Source of the DNA: CBDHHC01 sp965263345
GTDB taxonomy: Bacteria; Pseudomonadota; Alphaproteobacteria; Rhizobiales; CBDHHC01
NCBI GenBank assembly: GCA_965263345.1
Contig: CBDHHC010000004.1
Span: 1 to 64,000, forward strand
Reading direction: 5' to 3'
DNA: 64,000 bases
How positions within the stretch are numbered: position 1 is the stretch's first letter; each line of letters opens with the position of its first letter. Made by a program: the position numbers and the translations under genes. The notes under the pieces are model-generated. The model made no database searches. It saw only the letters and a list, made by a program, of their open reading frames with translations, and was not told the DNA's origin. Below are positions 62,982-64,000 of this stretch, one piece after another.

Positions 62982-64000
62982 TTACTTTTTAGGAAAAACC
63001 AACACAGCATTCTGACTTGTCCAAGTCCCATGTATTTCATGTAACTTTTTGCTTTTAGGATCTAAAAAAGATGCTTGTGTGGACGGGCCGCCATCTAAAT
63101 TCATAGCTCGTTCACAGCCAAACCCACCATCAGATTCTGATGACGACAATATTGCTCCAAGTTCATATAAGCTTGCTCCTCCCGTTACGACGAGAAATAA
63201 TATTTTTTTATTTTTCGTGATACAAATCGCTGTTCGGTTATGGCGGTTATAATCATTTTTATAAATCCCATTTTTACCACCAGGATCCACCACCATTGGG
63301 CCGGCTTGTAATGCCTGAGAGAGCCCGCTTAATGATTCTGCCTCTTTGCTCCAGGTTATTTCTATCTGCCCATCTTTATCATACAATAGTGCTGAACCAG
63401 CTTTTTTACGATAGTCAGATATTTTTTTATTATTCGTCACTAAAAAACCAGAAGGACTAAGCCTAGAGTTTTCATCAAGATCAAAAAAACCGCCATTGAT
63501 TGCTAGGATTGCGCTCTTCTCTTTACGCAAATTTTTGACCGAAGACCCTGTCGCCTTTTTTTGTAGTGCAACTTGGATTTTATAGTCAGCAGGCTCAAAC
63601 CTCCAAGCATTGATTAAAACCCCATACTCTTTGACATTCAATGATTTCCAATCAAAATTTTGGGACACTGATTTCCATTTTGCATTCGACAATTTCTGCA
63701 TAATTGCTGGGAGTGGATTTGTCTTATTTTTTAAAATTGGTAGTTTGGGATAATCAATAGTAATAGAATTTGCTTTGCTTAATTGCTCTTCCGATTTGGT
63801 CTTATCCCCTATTTTATCAAATAACTTACTTGAAGCCCAATATGCGGTTGCAAAATTTTGATCTTCTAACAATGCTTGATCCAAAAAGCCAATCGCTTTT
63901 TGAAATTTCTGACGGTGTGCATAACGTCTTGCTTGCAGATATAGAGCGTATGCCTTTAGGGATTTTGTAACACGTGCCTGAGTATTAAGTGGAGAGAGTG
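62982..64000 (-). CDS. TPR-phosphodiester glycosidase fusion, partial
   Basis: The C-terminal 230 residues are a phosphodiester glycosidase (NAGPA/DUF2233) domain: GVLINAWRFEPADYKIQVAL, LAINGGFFDLDENSRLSPSGFLV, LQAGPMVVDPGG, RTAICITKNKKILFLVVTGG and CERAMNLDGGPSTQASFLD. An ATG occurs at 63884, but the frame stays open to the window edge with TPR-like sequence (ARRYAHRQKFQKAIGFLDQ, ALLEDQNFATAYWASSKLFD), so the gene begins beyond 64000. Likely extracytoplasmic and acting on wall- or polysaccharide-linked phosphodiesters; substrate unknown. Confidence 0.8.
   Translation of the reverse strand, partial: LSPLNTQARVTKSLKAYALYLQARRYAHRQKFQKAIGFLDQALLEDQNFATAYWASSKLFDKIGDKTKSEEQLSKANSITIDYPKLPILKNKTNPLPAIMQKLSNAKWKSVSQNFDWKSLNVKEYGVLINAWRFEPADYKIQVALQKKATGSSVKNLRKEKSAILAINGGFFDLDENSRLSPSGFLVTNNKKISDYRKKAGSALLYDKDGQIEITWSKEAESLSGLSQALQAGPMVVDPGGKNGIYKNDYNRHNRTAICITKNKKILFLVVTGGASLYELGAILSSSESDGGFGCERAMNLDGGPSTQASFLDPKSKKLHEIHGTWTSQNAVLVFPKK

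Noticed and set aside
1..64000. CRISPR arrays, insertion sequences, prophage or integrated element boundaries
   Set aside because: No transposase, integrase or regularly spaced repeats were found, and the three tRNAs show no 3' duplicates that I could see.

Overview
The window is AT-rich chromosomal DNA from an alphaproteobacterium. Evidence: a tRNA-Pro followed by an NDUFS4-type complex I accessory subunit, a PhaR/PhaA/PhaB polyhydroxybutyrate set, DUF2849 and DUF934 partners beside a CysI sulfite reductase, a heparinase-purH pair, an rpmF-mtgA neighbourhood and split glyQ/glyS. A marine, Rhodospirillales- or Kordiimonadales-like lineage is plausible, but the species cannot be named from the sequence. 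There are three tRNA genes (Pro-UGG, Leu-UAA, Asn-GUU) and no insertion sequence, phage gene or CRISPR array.

Layout. 0-10.7 kb: minus-strand housekeeping genes (a methyltransferase fragment, SleB-type wall hydrolase, ppdK, glyS/glyQ, an SppA-like peptidase, a TrmN6-like methylase); two genes in the first 1.9 kb look frameshifted at A-runs. 10.8-15.7 kb: polyprenyl diphosphate synthase, a flavin-binding oxidoreductase, a TolA-like/beta-barrel outer membrane protein, tRNA-Pro, NDUFS4 and a RecD/Dda-like helicase. 15.9-18.6 kb: a bufferin-type RiPP metallophore operon (bufA-bufB-bufC-doxX). 18.7-22.8 kb: small membrane or secreted proteins, a ceramidase-family protein and tRNA-Leu.

23.0-27.0 kb holds the most notable accessory module: a CqsA/LqsA-type alpha-hydroxyketone synthase, a CqsS/LqsS-type membrane histidine kinase and an LqsR-like response regulator. 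Together they look like a complete Legionella/Vibrio-type quorum-sensing circuit in an alphaproteobacterium. 27-42.5 kb: a TPR protein, tRNA-Asn, GDP-mannose synthesis (manC), RlpA, Tex, an EF-hand protein, phaB-phaA with phaR, two tandem paralogous membrane proteins, rpmF, mtgA, ispA and ispG.

42.9-45.1 kb: a small ORF translationally coupled to RtcB and release factor PrfH (a ribosome-damage repair/rescue pair), followed by an unassigned, highly structured intergenic segment that may be an RNA. 45.2-59 kb: a combined nitrate and sulfur assimilation region. The structural nitrate/nitrite genes lie behind a sigma54-like promoter and a leader with an ANTAR-type hairpin and a U9 terminator, fitting control by the adjacent NasS-NasT pair; upstream lie cysI, DUF934, DUF2849 and cysG, which supplies siroheme to both reductases. 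59.4-64 kb: heparinase-family protein, purH, and a TPR/phosphodiester-glycosidase protein cut by the window edge.
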